DNA of 64,000 nucleotides, taken from Zasmidium citrigriseum (taxonomy: Eukaryota > Ascomycota > Dothideomycetes > Mycosphaerellales > Mycosphaerellaceae). The stretch is taken from assembly GCA_002786025.1 (NCBI GenBank), contig NHNW01000011.1:1-64000 (forward strand), read 5' to 3'. How positions within the stretch are numbered: position 1 is the stretch's first letter; every line of letters starts with the position of its first letter. The notes under the pieces were generated by a model. It was not told the origin of the DNA and did no database searches. It was given only the letters and a program-made list of their open reading frames with translations. Both the position numbers and the translations under genes were made by a program. Below, in pieces: positions 11,877 to 23,528 of the stretch.

Positions 11877-14800
11877 ATCTACTACTAGGATTCCGACTAC
11901 TAGCCCCTAGGACTAACTGCCTTCTGCTACATACTTTACTAGAGGAAGTAGTTTAAGTAGATCCAAGTCACCTCTTATAAGCAGCTCGCCACTATAGGAG
12001 TCTAGGTTAGGAGAAGAGTCTCCGATCGATTAACCTTTAAGATAGGAAGATCCTAACGCTAACCCTAAATTCCGTAACATTCTAGTAGACCTTAGTCCTT
12101 CTAAGCTAAAGGTATCTACTGCCGACAGGTCTTCTAGCTCTAAAGAGGTTAAGACTCCTACCTCGGAATAGTCGCTAACTAGAGCGAGTATAAGTACTAC
12201 TTCTAGAGTCCCTACTCTACGCCCTTTACTTCTTAACCGCGGAAGATCTTATCGTTCCTAGATAGCTACTCCTATTACTACCGCTAACGCTAATAATAGT
12301 AATAGCGGAGGAAGTAGCTAGGCTACTAGGTCTTCTACTAGCGCTACTTAGTAGGCCAATCCTTAGGCTATTATCTAGCAACTAGCTTTAGTTCTCCCCA
12401 ACTTGCGGCCTAAAATGCCTATACTAGGCTCGAGTAAGAATCCTCTCTTCGATAGGAAGAACGTCTCTACCTTTATCGATCGTTTCGACAATTTAATTGC
12501 CGAGTATAACCCTAACTTAACCGATGTTAAGAAGTTGTCTCGCTTCCGACTAAATACCGATCTACTAACTCGCCCGCGTGTTACTCGAGTTCCAGGGTAC
12601 GAAGATAGGGATTATAAAAAGTTCCGTATCGAGGTTGCTCGCGAATTTGCCTAGACCGATACCTTTATACTCCTTAGAACCCGCTAGTATCTAGAACAAC
12701 TTGCCGGTACTAATCGTTCCATAGGAGATAACTTGTCTAGCTACTACCGCTAGTTTATTACTACGAGTAAGAAAATTAAGAAGGTAGACATGGAAGATAA
12801 CTCTCGCACCCGACTGTTCCTCTAAGGACTTCCTAATTAGTTGTAGCGAAAGCTATATTAGAAGTTTAACCTACACCCCTTGCGCGAATATAGCTTCCGG
12901 GAGTTCGGCAAGATCTTCGACGAAGCTATACGCCTAATTAAAGGGAATAAAGGGTACAATCTTGCCTAGAAAGAGACGACGATACAAATAAAGACTCTAT
13001 AGAAGTCTGTCGAAGATAGGTAGCCTATGTTAGATGTTAACTTGTCTTATATTTCGAATGTTACTCCGGCTTCTTATAATACTAAGATTAGCTTACTTAC
13101 CGATCGGCTTTATCGTATAGAAATCGCTATAATGCAACGCTAGTACCTAAGTAGAGTAATACTACTTAACCCTTAAGCTGCGGATTAGATAAGAAATATC
13201 TCCGGTAGGTATAATACTAGAGTCTTTACTATATAGTAGAGGAAAGCTCCCCTAATAGGTCCTACTATAGCCGACAAGTGCTAGAACTACGGTGAGCCTA
13301 GTTACACTAGCGCTACCTATAAGATATTTAAGATGTTCCTTAATACCGGTTACTACTATCTACTAGATAACAAGTAGTACTTAGGACCTAAGGGTAGCTA
13401 CAACCCGAAGTCTATAATATAGCGATAGGACAGAACTAAGCTAAAGCTATATAGTATACTACTAGCTATTCGAATAGAATAGCCTACCGAGAAGATTGCC
13501 TTTACGGGAACTAATGCTAATAAGTTTCTAGCTAAATAGAGAAGTAACGATAGCTCTATTACTAGGAACTCTACTTTAACTCCTATAGCGCTACCTACGT
13601 TATCGTCGGCTAAGGTCTACTTCGCCGGGGTTAGCGAATCTAAGGAACTATATAATCCTACCTTCTAGTATATGTAACGCTCTAAGATTATCGAAGAAGC
13701 TACGGATGCCTTCGATTAGTATAAATATAGATCCTTCTATATTACTCCTAAGTACTTACTAGATAGGGACTATTACTCTAATACTACTACCCGCTCGTAG
13801 GAGAAGGTAAGCTTAACTCCGAAGATACGATTTGTACCTACTAGAATTCTTAAGAACAAGGAACGTAAACAGTCCTTAGTAGCTAAAACTCGGCAACTTC
13901 GTGCTAATAACACTCCTATCGCTAATCTTCCGGAATCCTACGACTAACTTCGCCGCTCGGATCTTTAGCCTAGGGTTAAGGATATAACTAAGGATTCTTA
14001 GACACCGACTTAGACTATAGACTAGAACCGTTCCTAGCGTAAAGAATCTATAACAGACAGGGGTAATAATAAGTTTAAAGACACTACACCTCTTAACGTA
14101 CTAGTTACCGCTCGTCGAGGTAAGCCGAAAAGTAAAGCATTCCTATATTACGTCCGCGCTTATAGTAGTGGAAATAACAAGCTGTTCTAGAGTAAGTAGG
14201 TAATAAATGCTCCTCTTAATGTCACCGTTAGTAATATAATAACTTATAACGCTATCTTTACGAAGTACTAGTTATAAAGAATCCTTAACAACTCCGAGTT
14301 TATAGACGAACTTAAGAAGTATAGGGAGACACCGTAGACGAGCGCTATAGTACAAGTTAATTCACCTAAACAACGTGTGTCTATAGCCGTTTAACTTCCG
14401 TAAGAAGATATAAGGTTCTCCGGACCGCTAGAGGCTAGTAAGCTATATAAAGATAGCGTAAAAATTAATCTTTCCGGTATTACTACGGATTTAGTCTTAG
14501 CTCCTAGCCCCTAGGTAATAGCTATAGTCGGCTATATCGAGTATATAGTTCGTGCTTTAATTGACGAAGGATCTAAAGGTTGCATTATAAGCTACAAACT
14601 AGCTTCCTAGCTCGGGCTTCCTATTATAGGTAATATAAATATTAACATAAGCGGCGCTAGCGGGCTCTACTAGTTTAGTAGAGTTACTCGCGCCCTAAAG
14701 ATTATAGTATACGGCATTACCTTCTTCTAGGATTTCTTAGTCTCGGTTTCCCTATCCACGCTCTTTATTCTAGGACGCCCCTAGTACCGGAAGGTCCGGC

Positions 14801-15107
14801 TAACTAGCGTTAACTATAACAATAGTATATAGGAGGGGACTATTATCGATAGGCGAGGGAACTCCGTTTACTTTACGGGAATCTAAGCTACTATAACTAG
14901 ATGCAAGCGGATAGACGATATCCTTCGTAGTCCTAGGCTAACCCTAAAATTGTAGGGGAATCGATGCCTACGCTAGTCTCCCCTATCTTAGTAGGAATAT
15001 ATACTATCTATTAGGATAGCATTTATAATAAATCTTCGGATTCCTAAGGATCTTAGGATCCTCTAAAGGGCTCGCGCCCCGAGATTAGCGAAGAACTTAG
15101 GTTCTTA
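11854..15107 (+). pseudogene. gag-protease relic of the LTR element
   Basis: A single frame (with TAG/TAA stops) runs from the first palindrome to the second. It contains a Ser/Thr-rich N-terminus, then an open stretch at 12403-12654 with an F-D-R-K-N-V-S-T-F-I-D-R-F pattern typical of fungal Gypsy gag. A CCHC zinc knuckle (C-x2-C-x4-H-x4-C) lies at 13279-13320: the first Cys remains, while the second Cys, His and last Cys are all Tyr codons, as RIP would cause. At about 14551-14600 an A-L-I-D-E-G-S block followed by I-I-S resembles the retropepsin active-site strand. Gag packages the RNA and the protease matures the polyprotein. Its frame differs from pol by one position. Non-functional. Confidence 0.8.
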
Positions 15108-15108
15108 A

Positions 15109-15135
15109 CGTTCGTACCCTACCGGGGTACGAACG
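15109..15135. repeat. 27-bp palindrome 2, gag-pol junction
   Basis: CGTTCGTACCC and GGGTACGAACG arms are complete; only the centre is altered (TACC). It lies exactly where the reading frame changes between gag-protease and pol. Confidence 0.9.
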
Positions 15136-18100
15136 TGGGAATTAACTACTACGCTCCTAGGTTAGACTCTCTACCTTCTAGATCTTTAGCATCCGCGTTC
15201 GCGGTATTTAAAAGAGGGAGGGGAGTTGAAAATTCTTACCCTAACGTTACTACCGCCGCCGAATTACTACCTAATATCGCTAAAGCTAGATTTCTCTATA
15301 TCGAGGATTAGGATAATAATAATGTTAAGGGTATTCTCCTTACCGCAACTATTAACAAAGCGGCTCGAAGGTTAAGGAGATAAGCCTATATACGCCCGCC
15401 TGTTAGTATAACCGCCGATATATATACTATATATAAACGGAAAGCTAAGAAAGTTCGCCCTATTAAGGAAGATAGTTCGAGAACCGACGGCTCGAAACCC
15501 GGTAGATCCCTCACCTAGCGTAACGATTGTCTAGCTTATAAAGCGACACTTCCCCTAGGAACTAGTAAGTTTAATAGGAAATATCTAATTAAGAAGTTTT
15601 CTAATATTCCTAAAGGAAGCTAGCTAACCTAGGAACGTCTAGATACTATCGAGATCGGTATAGACTTACTCCCTCTAGAACTAGAAATAATCCACGAGAT
15701 ACTCTATAATAGAGAGGTAGCTATTGCCTATAGCTTCGAGCATTTGGGACGAATTCGGGAAGAGGTAATTAGGCTACAATATATCTGGACGATACTATAC
15801 ACGCTATAGTAACACCCGCCCTTCCGTTTAAATCTATTACTTCGGTCTATAGTTAAAGGCATAATTCGCGAGAGGCTTAAAGCGTAAACGATCGAGTCTA
15901 GCTACTCGAGCTATCGGAACCCCTACTTCCTAGTTAGGAAGAAGTCTACTAGTCCGGAGAGAACCTATCGGCTTATTAATACTACTATTAAGATTAACAA
16001 GGTTACTATTCGAGATGCTAATTTACCCCTAGATACTAATAGCTTCTCGGAAGACTTTGCTAGGTACAAGATAGCGAGCTTAATCGATATCTTCTCCGGA
16101 TATAATTAGGTTACTCTATATAAATCTTGTAGAGATATTACGGCTTTCGACATACTACTTGGATTGTTCCGATAGACTACTCTTCCGTAAGGAGCTACGA
16201 ACTTAGTTACTTAATTCGTAAGAGCTATTACTTAAGTACTTATAGCCTATATCTCCTATCGGGCTCGGCCTTTTCTAGACGATATTAGTATTAAGGGCCC
16301 GAAGACAGATTATAACGGGGAATATATTAAGCCTAGCCTACGGAGATTCGTAGTTAAACACATTATAGTAATCGATAAAGTCCTTACGGATCTAGAACGT
16401 GCCGGTTATACTATAGCTAGGAAGAAGCTCTAACTTCTTTATAAGAAGGTTAAGATTGTAGGCTATATAACTAATAAGTTTAGTCGCTACCCTAATGTAG
16501 TACGAGTGCGAAAGATACTAGAATAGCCTACCCCTACCTACTAGAAGGATATTAGGATCTAGATAGGACTAGTTGTATACTTCCGGATCTAGGTGCCTAA
16601 ACTAGCTATTCGAGGAAAGCCGCTCTTCCAACTCCTACGGAAGGATACGGAGTTTGTCTAGGAATAGAAGCATTAGGATACTAAGGATACTATTGCCCGT
16701 CTCCTCGTTAAAGCTCTAGCTTTAAAGTTAATCGACTACTCTAAGGAAGGAGGAGGTATCGTGCTTATAGTTAATACTTCTAGCGAAGGTTTTAGAGTAG
16801 TCCTTATGTAATGCGATCCGAAGAACCCTAAAGTTCGACACCTAGTCCGATTCGAATCTAGCCTTTTTAGTCCTCCTAAGTAGAAGCATAATGCTAGGAA
16901 GCGCGAATATCTTAGGGTGCTAAAAGTATTACGGAAGCTAAAGCTATAGCTGTTTAGTATCTACTTTATCTTAGAAGTAGATGCTAATACGCTAATGCAC
17001 TAGCTTAATAAGGCTTTATCGGATCTGCCGAATGTAGCTATTACTAGATAGATCGCTTAGATTCGGCTATTTACTTTTAAAGTTCGATATATGCCTAGAA
17101 CTAAACACTCTACTCCTAACAGCCTATCTCGCAAGCTAGCTACGGACTACGATTACGAGGAGCTAGTAGAAGAAGAGGATATTAAGGCTATAATCGACGA
17201 TAACTTCTGTCTTGTATACCCGGTATAGCGAACTAATCCCCCGTAGGAGGATACTAGTATTCTTAATTACCCGGAGTATTATAACGAGACTTCTTAGCAA
17301 CTAGCTTAGATTATAGCTAAGCGCCGTCGGCCGCGGGGAATAACACGCTAAAGGTATCGTACACTAGCATTACAATTAAGGAAATTCGTAGTCTAAGGCG
17401 GTGTTTTGTTCCGGTAACCTTATAAGTATGCTCCGTTGTAGCGTGTTATAGACTAACCCTATATATAAGACTAGATCCTATATACCTTCTATAAGAAGAA
17501 TAGCTATCGTAGTACCGACATTATGTTTAATATAATTTAGCGAAGGTACTAGTAGGAAGGGCTATATCTGTCTTGCTCTAAGCATTTTAAATTATACGGT
17601 CTATATAACTACTAGAATAGACACCCTCGCCTAGCTAAACTCCGTCTAACTATACAAAACTTCGTTAGCGAAAGATAGGCTATAGATCCTATCTATATTA
17701 ATGCCTATAGGTGCCTACTCGTAGTAAGGGAGGCACTTAGTAGATAGATCGAAGTTAAGTATATTAACTATTCTTTAAAGAAGGTAACTACCCGGATTAT
17801 CGCCGACTAGCTATATACCGATGTCTTCTGCCGATATGGAACCCCTCTAGAGATTATTCTTAATAATACGAAGCAGCACGCTAGTAAAGTAGCTCGTCTA
17901 CTTACTAGCCTAGGTATTAAGAGAGTTCGTATTTCCCTATACAATCCCTATTCGAATACTTAAGTTAAAATTGGACATCGGCTATTACTAGATGCCCTTA
18001 CTAAACTTACGAATAGCACCCTAACTAGGTGGAGGAAATAGGTTCCTACTGTTACCTAGGCGGATCGAACGATAACTAATAGCCGAACTAGCTAATCTCC

Positions 18101-18686
18101 CTATACTATTATGTTTAGGCATAAAGCAGTACTGCCTATCGAAGTCGAATACCCTACTACTACTGTCCGAGATTAGGGTATAGTCTATAATCGTGGAACG
18201 CTTCTATAGTATCGCGCTAAGTAGCTCTAACGTATAGAAGGATTACTTAAAGAACTTTAAGCTCGCTAGAAGCGGATAAAGGCTACTATAAAGTAGTACT
18301 ACGATAGCCGTAACAATGTTAGCTTCGAGGAATTTTAACCTAGCGATACGGTCCTTATATATCGTGCTAAAGATAAATACAACAAATCTAACAAGTTGTC
18401 CTTCCGCTAGAAAGGTCCCTTCCGTATTAGAGAAAGAGACATAACTAGCTTCTCGAAGCTAGAACGGCTGTACTCCTATCTACTAGAGGAACTGGATAGC
18501 ACTAAGATAGATAGGACCTTCGCGTACTATCTTCTTAAGAAGGTTACCTACCTATTCCGTACGATAGAAGAGAATATTAGCGATCCTACCCCTAATGTCG
18601 CTAAAGCTAATTAGCCGCGACTATTTAAGGCTAAAGATAAGGATGAACCGGAAGATAATAATAATCTCGAGGAAGAAGACCTATAA
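15114..18686 (+). pseudogene. pol relic: reverse transcriptase, RNase H, integrase
   Basis: One frame, interrupted by TAG/TAA, shows the Ty3/Gypsy order. RT: a Y-R-L-I-N start at 15966, the T-T-L-P-(Q)-G-A-T block near 16180, and an F-L-D-D box at 16272-16283 in place of Y-x-D-D. RNase H: V-D-A-N-T-L and the R-H-x-P-(G)-T-K-H-like end at about 16970-17110. Integrase: an H2C2-like region near 17400-17600, then the catalytic core from 17685 with a G-I-K-R-V-R-I-S block at 17913, and a C-terminal K-G-P-F-R-I block near 18410. No chromodomain is visible. The order RT-RNase H-integrase distinguishes it from Copia. Product would copy and integrate the element; this copy is dead. Confidence 0.88.
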
Positions 18687-19212
18687 TTTACTAAGCTAGG
18701 TATCGCTTATCCGTAGTTAAGCCTCCCGCGGCTAAGCTCTAAAGAAAGGGAAGGGTACTAGAGGTACGACTAGCTAGATTTTCTATACGACTAGCTAGAT
18801 TTTCTTCGAAATTCTTACTTAATACTCTATTCGACCTATCGGCCTTGTAACTAAGGCCTATGTGCTTTTAGAAACCTATCGCTCCCTAGATCGCGTACAA
18901 GCCGAAGTTGCTAGATTTAAAGTAGTTACCTCCAAGTAGAGCACTACGGATACTTCGTCTTCGAGAAATGTAGGGTCTTTAGGGTAGATAGAGCGGCCGT
19001 CTTGGACGGGGTACTCTTATACGATATAGGCTTTCGCTTCCGCGCTAGCTCGTAGTCCTAGTCGCCGTCGTTATCTTCCTCGATATACTCCTTATAGATA
19101 GACGATAGGCTACACGTACACGCCTTTTATCGCTATCTACGATATCTTTATTATATACTAGACCTCTATATGCCCCTAGTTAATCCTAATATCGACAATT
19201 CCCGTACTTTTA
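18687..19212 (+). other. Spacer after pol in LTR element
   Basis: Between the last pol codon and palindrome 3 I see no domain. A pol-frame extension rich in stops continues into it; nothing else recognisable. Confidence 0.5.
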
Positions 19213-19239
19213 CGTTTATACCCTAGTAGGGTACGAACG
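19213..19239. repeat. 27-bp palindrome 3, between pol and module 3
   Basis: CGTTTATACCCTAGTAGGGT followed by ACGAACG; left-arm and centre changes are transitions from the consensus. Confidence 0.85.
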
Positions 19240-19349
19240 CCTAATAGTAGAGAACCAGCTATAATCCTAGCAATAGATAGATACTAGCCGTCCGCGAGCA
19301 CTCCTAGAATTGCGACTATAGTAATAAGTAAAGGGAAGGAGTAAGGAAC

Positions 19350-20324
19350 ATGAAGCGGTCCTCTAAGGTAGTTATAAGCCGCAACTTCCGTATTAGGAAT
19401 AGCGCTAACCGTATATAACTCCCTATATTCCTCGCAAACTTAGCCTACCTTCTACCGCGCGCGACAACCGACACTTTTAAGCGACAACTTAATCTACGCC
19501 TCCGCCTATTGGTAAAGAACGTCGTTATACTAGCTACTACTTCCGAACCCTACGCTATTAAGCTATTCTATATACCCGCTAAGATGTCGGATCTCGAGGC
19601 TGTCGAGTTAGTTTTGGAAACTAAGTCTAAAGAGCTCTAACTAGAGCGTAACTATATCCTTAGCCTGCCTATAAATAGCGGTTAAGAGTAAGAAGCTCGC
19701 CGATAGCGAGTCCGTAATATCGAGAACCTTATTAAACATCTAGAGTCGGACCGGGATTAGATACGCTCCACGCTAGTCGGCGAAGAGAATAGAATGTCGG
19801 ACATTATAGACGCCTTTGTCCGTAGCTACCTCGCCGCTTACCTAGGAAGGACGGTAGTCCTAACCGCTATTACTAACGATTATATAATCCGGGTAGTAGA
19901 GCCGAGACTACGGGCCGCCCGTCTATAGATTTAGATCTTCCGCCTTCTAGACGTAGGCGCTAGAGGATAGCGCGACGACGATCGAGGTCCTCGCTTTAAC
20001 ATCGCCGAGATCTATACTAATCTAGATTTGCTTTAACGAGATATTGCTCTATAGGAGCGTATCCTTAACGAGCATACTATTATAGGAAATACTCGCCTTC
20101 GCTAGGATGTTAATCTATAGTAAGAACTCGAGAACTACCGTACCTATTACCCTCCTAGCTACTACGACTCTCGCCGCTCTATCTATCGTTTCGGCTATCG
20201 TAACGACACCGCTAGCCGTACTAACGGCACTACTTATAGTCTATAGCTTCCTATTAACACTAACTTTATTACTATTAATATCGATAGCGTTAATAGACTA
20301 TTCCTAAACCCTCCGAACTAGTAA
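19350..20324 (+). pseudogene. Accessory module 3 of the LTR element, unknown protein
   Basis: From an ATG at 19350 one frame (same as pol) runs with only TAG/TAA stops. It has a basic N-terminus, a Leu/Glu-rich predicted helical section (about 19590-19740) beginning near an E-T-K-S block, and a block at about 19937-20106 with the pattern R-L-L-x-x-G-A-R-G...R-F-N-x-x-E-I...E-R-I-L-N. That pattern recurs in the next two modules, so the three are paralogues. No known family is recognised. The end is uncertain, since the frame continues with TAA/TAG only up to palindrome 4. A hydrophobic 66-codon frame inside it is in another phase. Confidence 0.6.
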
Positions 20325-20759
20325 GCTACTTAGATTAATACCTAAGTTCGTCGGCTTAATATGTAAGGAAGGAATACTCGCCGTAGCCGTACTAGTCTAG
20401 ATAGCCTACTTCGACAAGAGAGGCCCGAGAACAATCGGGTTACTAAGGATTAGAGTCGTGCCGTATAGGCTAATCGCCGCCGCCTTAAGCGCCTATAAGA
20501 ATAGTATTATACGATAAGATTGCGTCTTAAGTAAGTAGCATTGAAAGGAGTATATTAGGAATAGAAAAGGGGTTTAGCTAGGGAGAATTAGACGGAAGGA
20601 TTAGGAGTTAGCTTATAGTAATAGCTACTTCTTCTCCGCGAACCTTCTAGTTTAGAGCTCTTTAGTATAAAAACCTTTATCCCTCCTCTTAATCGCTACT
20701 CCTACATCTATTGCCTACGTCTCGTACCTATAGGAGAAGTAATATTAAGAATAGCTAGT

Positions 20760-22050
20760 TACTTTCACGATCGTACCCCGCCGGGGTGTAAAAGGTTAGA
20801 GCCGTCGCTACCTAGTACCTACTCTACCTCTACGCTATTAGGTAATGCTCGTAGATTGTTAGTGTATCTAAAGTCGTTACTAGAGTAACTAGGTCCGGAA
20901 CTATAGGCTTCTAATAGATTATATGTAGTAATTTCCTAATTGGGCCTAGCGGCTGTCGCTAGTATAACTTCCTACTACTACTCGAATATTAACCTTCTCC
21001 ACGTCGTACTACGACTCGCACCTTTTGCGACGGATCTAAGCCTTCTTCCTCTAAAGCCGCGAGAGCTTTATTAAAAGCTAAACGCCTATCGTACGAGGAA
21101 CGCCTACGCCGACACCGCTAATATAAGCGACATCCGCGCTCTAAAAGAAGTCGTCCGCCTTAAGTATACTAAGCTCTATTAAGAGATAGAGTATCTATGC
21201 TCGAACGCCTATACTAGCCGTAGAAATCTTGCCTATATAGAAGCTACCTCGCGCTATATTAGCGACATTTCTCGCACCCGCCGCCTACTAATAGATATAG
21301 ATAAGGAGCTAGACGATCTGCTACACGATAAGACTTAAGATAGTAATCGGATAATAAACGAGTAGTAGTAGACCTTCCTTAGTCGCTAGTATCGTCTACC
21401 CTCTACTACCGAGAGATAGTAGTATTACGCTGATACGGTCGAGCCCCGTATCCTTACTACTCGGCTAAATATCTCCGTCGTCCGCCTACTACGTATAGGC
21501 GTATAGAACTAGAGAAACGGAGAACCTAACCCCGCCTTTAGCCTTAACGAGATCTACCTATCCCTTTAAGCGGGTTATTCTAATACTTATCTATAAGCCT
21601 ATATTATTAATAAGTATCGCGCGAATAGCGACTTCTAAGGACGCTAGACTCTTAGTATGTAGTAAGATCTAGAACGCCGCCGCACCTAGCCTAATCCTCG
21701 CGCCTTCGATAGTCGTTAGTCTATCTTCCGTCTCGGTACCCTACCTCTAGCGATACTAGCGCCTAGCACCTACTCGTTCCCTAGCTAGCCGTAGACGGAT
21801 ATTCGCTAGAGGGTCCGCTATAGTATAGTTATAAACTAGACGGAGTATAAAGCTAATCTCTCTCGTCGCTATACTAATCTATAGCGTCGTCGTAAGGAAG
21901 TCGATCGTATAATAGGCCTATAGCTTATCTAGTATGTTCACATCTACTAATATAATAAAGCAACGCCGAGTTGCTACTATAAGGTTATCCGCCTAGCCCG
22001 GGATAGGTACTCTAACGCTTAAAGCTTAGGGAGGCATAGGTAACTTTAGG
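20760..22050 (+). pseudogene. Accessory module 4 of the LTR element, paralogue of modules 3 and 5
   Basis: The frame passes through palindrome 4 (reading D-R-T-P-P-G) in phase with module 3 and continues to about 22050 with TAG/TAA stops only. A helical Arg/Leu/Glu-rich stretch lies around 21090-21340. At about 21477-21632 a V-R-L-L-R-I-G-V block, then A-F-S-L-N-E-I-Y-L-S-L, aligns with the R-F-N-x-x-E-I block of modules 3 and 5. Divergence among the three is high, so duplication is old or under diversifying change. Function unknown; relation to any viral env, movement or capsid-accessory protein cannot be judged from sequence alone. Confidence 0.6.
20768..20794. repeat. 27-bp palindrome 4, between modules 3 and 4
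   Basis: CGATCGTACCCCGCCGGGGT core intact; right outer arm altered (GTAAAAG). The preceding GTTACTTTCACGATCG is shared with palindrome 6, so homology extends outside the dyad. Confidence 0.85.
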
Positions 22051-22385
22051 CCTAGGAATTAAGGACAGGGGTATAGACGGGATATATAGTAGCGGCTGTT
22101 TGCTACTTATATCGAGCCTCTAACTTCGAGTCTACTAGTAATATAGTTTACTTCTACCTTCTCCTCCTTTCCTTTGTTATATCTATTTATATTCCCGTTA
22201 TCTATGTAATATAGGTAGATTATGTTATATCCTCTCCTTTCCACCCTAGTCTAGCTCTATCGGTTCCCTACCTAGACGAGATAAGTTCCCTACCTTTATC
22301 GGGGATCCTCCGAAGTATGCTATCGATTCCTAAATACAACTTCCGTAATAGCGCTATGTCGCTAGGGTAGCTTAGCACCTTCTAC

Positions 22386-22412
22386 GATTTATACCCTACT
22401 AGGGTACGAACG
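22386..22412. repeat. 27-bp palindrome 5, between modules 4 and 5
   Basis: GATTTATACCCTACTAGGGT followed by ACGAACG; right arm intact, left arm changed by transitions. In phase with module 5 downstream. Confidence 0.85.
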
Positions 22413-23501
22413 TAATTAACGAATCCCTAGACGATCTATAATAACCCCGCTCGGCTAGAAGGCGTGTTCTCTCTATATACGCGCTGCTTATATCTAAACG
22501 ATATAGACTGTACCTTTCGCTATAGCCGTATTCGGGAAATTAATATTAGTTATCGAGACTAAATCTCTAGAGCTCTAGATGGAACGAAACTATATCCTCC
22601 GGTTACCGTCTACCTCTCTTTTAGTATAGGAAACTCGCTAGTAGCGAGTACGCGAAATTAAGGATCTAATTAAATACTTAGAACGTAATCGGACTTAGCT
22701 GCGCTATATTTAAGCTCGGGAAGAAGAAGCTACCTAGCAGTTAGCCTAACTAATTCCTACGGACTTTAGAGAACGATACCGAATCGATATAGTCGAACTA
22801 CGCCTCGCCTAGCGTCGCCCTCGAACGCCTATTATCCGGCTTATATAGAGAGGCGCTAGGGATTAGCGCGATAATAACAGATACCTACGCTTTAACACCG
22901 ATAAGATCGACGCCGAACTATAACTACTATAAGAAGAGATCGAGCTATAGGAGACGATACTTACTAAGTATACTACTATAGGTAATATATAGAGGCGTTA
23001 GATAGTAGATCTATAATAGGAGCTAGAGGATCGGCGAAGATACTCTACCCCTAGATCTCGAGATTCTCGCCGCTTAATCTATCGGCTCGGATATACTAAC
23101 GACTATACTAGACGAACTCCTGGAACCGTTACTAGCCTACCCTTTATCGTCCGAACTAGCTCGCGTATTCGACAAATCGATAGGCGTAAGATACTCCTTA
23201 TTAATTTACCCGACCCGCAATTAGTACTGTTTTAGGCACTAGACTACTAACAGAGGGCTACGTTCTAAATAGCAGCTAGCTTAGATCCTCCTCTCCGACA
23301 ATAACGCCTAGAGTTTAGCGCTATTCTAGATAATTAGATCTAAGTTCTTGTCCCTACTTAACCCCGTAGGTACTCCCGCTATAAATAGGTATGTACTAGG
23401 GGTGTTTAGAGGATTGTAGGGAAGGAGCTTAACAGGGTACCTATTTCGGGCTAAATTAGAACGCCTATAGTTAACTAATTAGCCTACGGATGTTACTTTC
23501 A
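22393..23501 (+). pseudogene. Accessory module 5 of the LTR element, paralogue of module 3
   Basis: The frame shares two blocks with module 3 in the same order: an E-T-K-S-L-E-L...R-N-Y-I-L stretch at about 22555-22610 and an (I)-R-G-A-R-D...R-F-N-T-D-K-I...I-L-T-K-Y block at about 22830-23000. It is one position out of phase with modules 3 and 4 and in phase with module 6. Stops are TAG/TAA only. No family recognised. The repeated block suggests the array 3-4-5 arose by duplication of one captured gene, each copy keeping a palindrome at its upstream edge. Confidence 0.6.
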
Positions 23502-23528
23502 CGATCGCACCCCGCCGGGGTACGAACG
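23502..23528. repeat. 27-bp palindrome 6, between modules 5 and 6
   Basis: CGATCGCACCCCGCCGGGGT followed by ACGAACG; the right 13-base arm is complete. In phase with module 6, reading D-R-T-P-P-G-Y-E-R. Confidence 0.9.

Noticed and set aside
12403..12654. 83-codon open frame as a separate small gene
   Set aside because: It is the surviving open part of the gag relic, in the same frame as the zinc knuckle and protease region, not an independent gene.
20107..20307. 66-codon hydrophobic open frame, like a membrane protein
   Set aside because: It is in a different phase from module 3, whose frame continues across it with conserved blocks; the hydrophobic reading is an out-of-frame shadow.
20768..23528. 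Palindrome-encoded R-T-P-P-G-Y-E-R as a 2A-like ribosome-skipping peptide
   Set aside because: It lacks the D-x-E-x-N-P-G-P signature of 2A peptides and the reading phase is not constant among copies.
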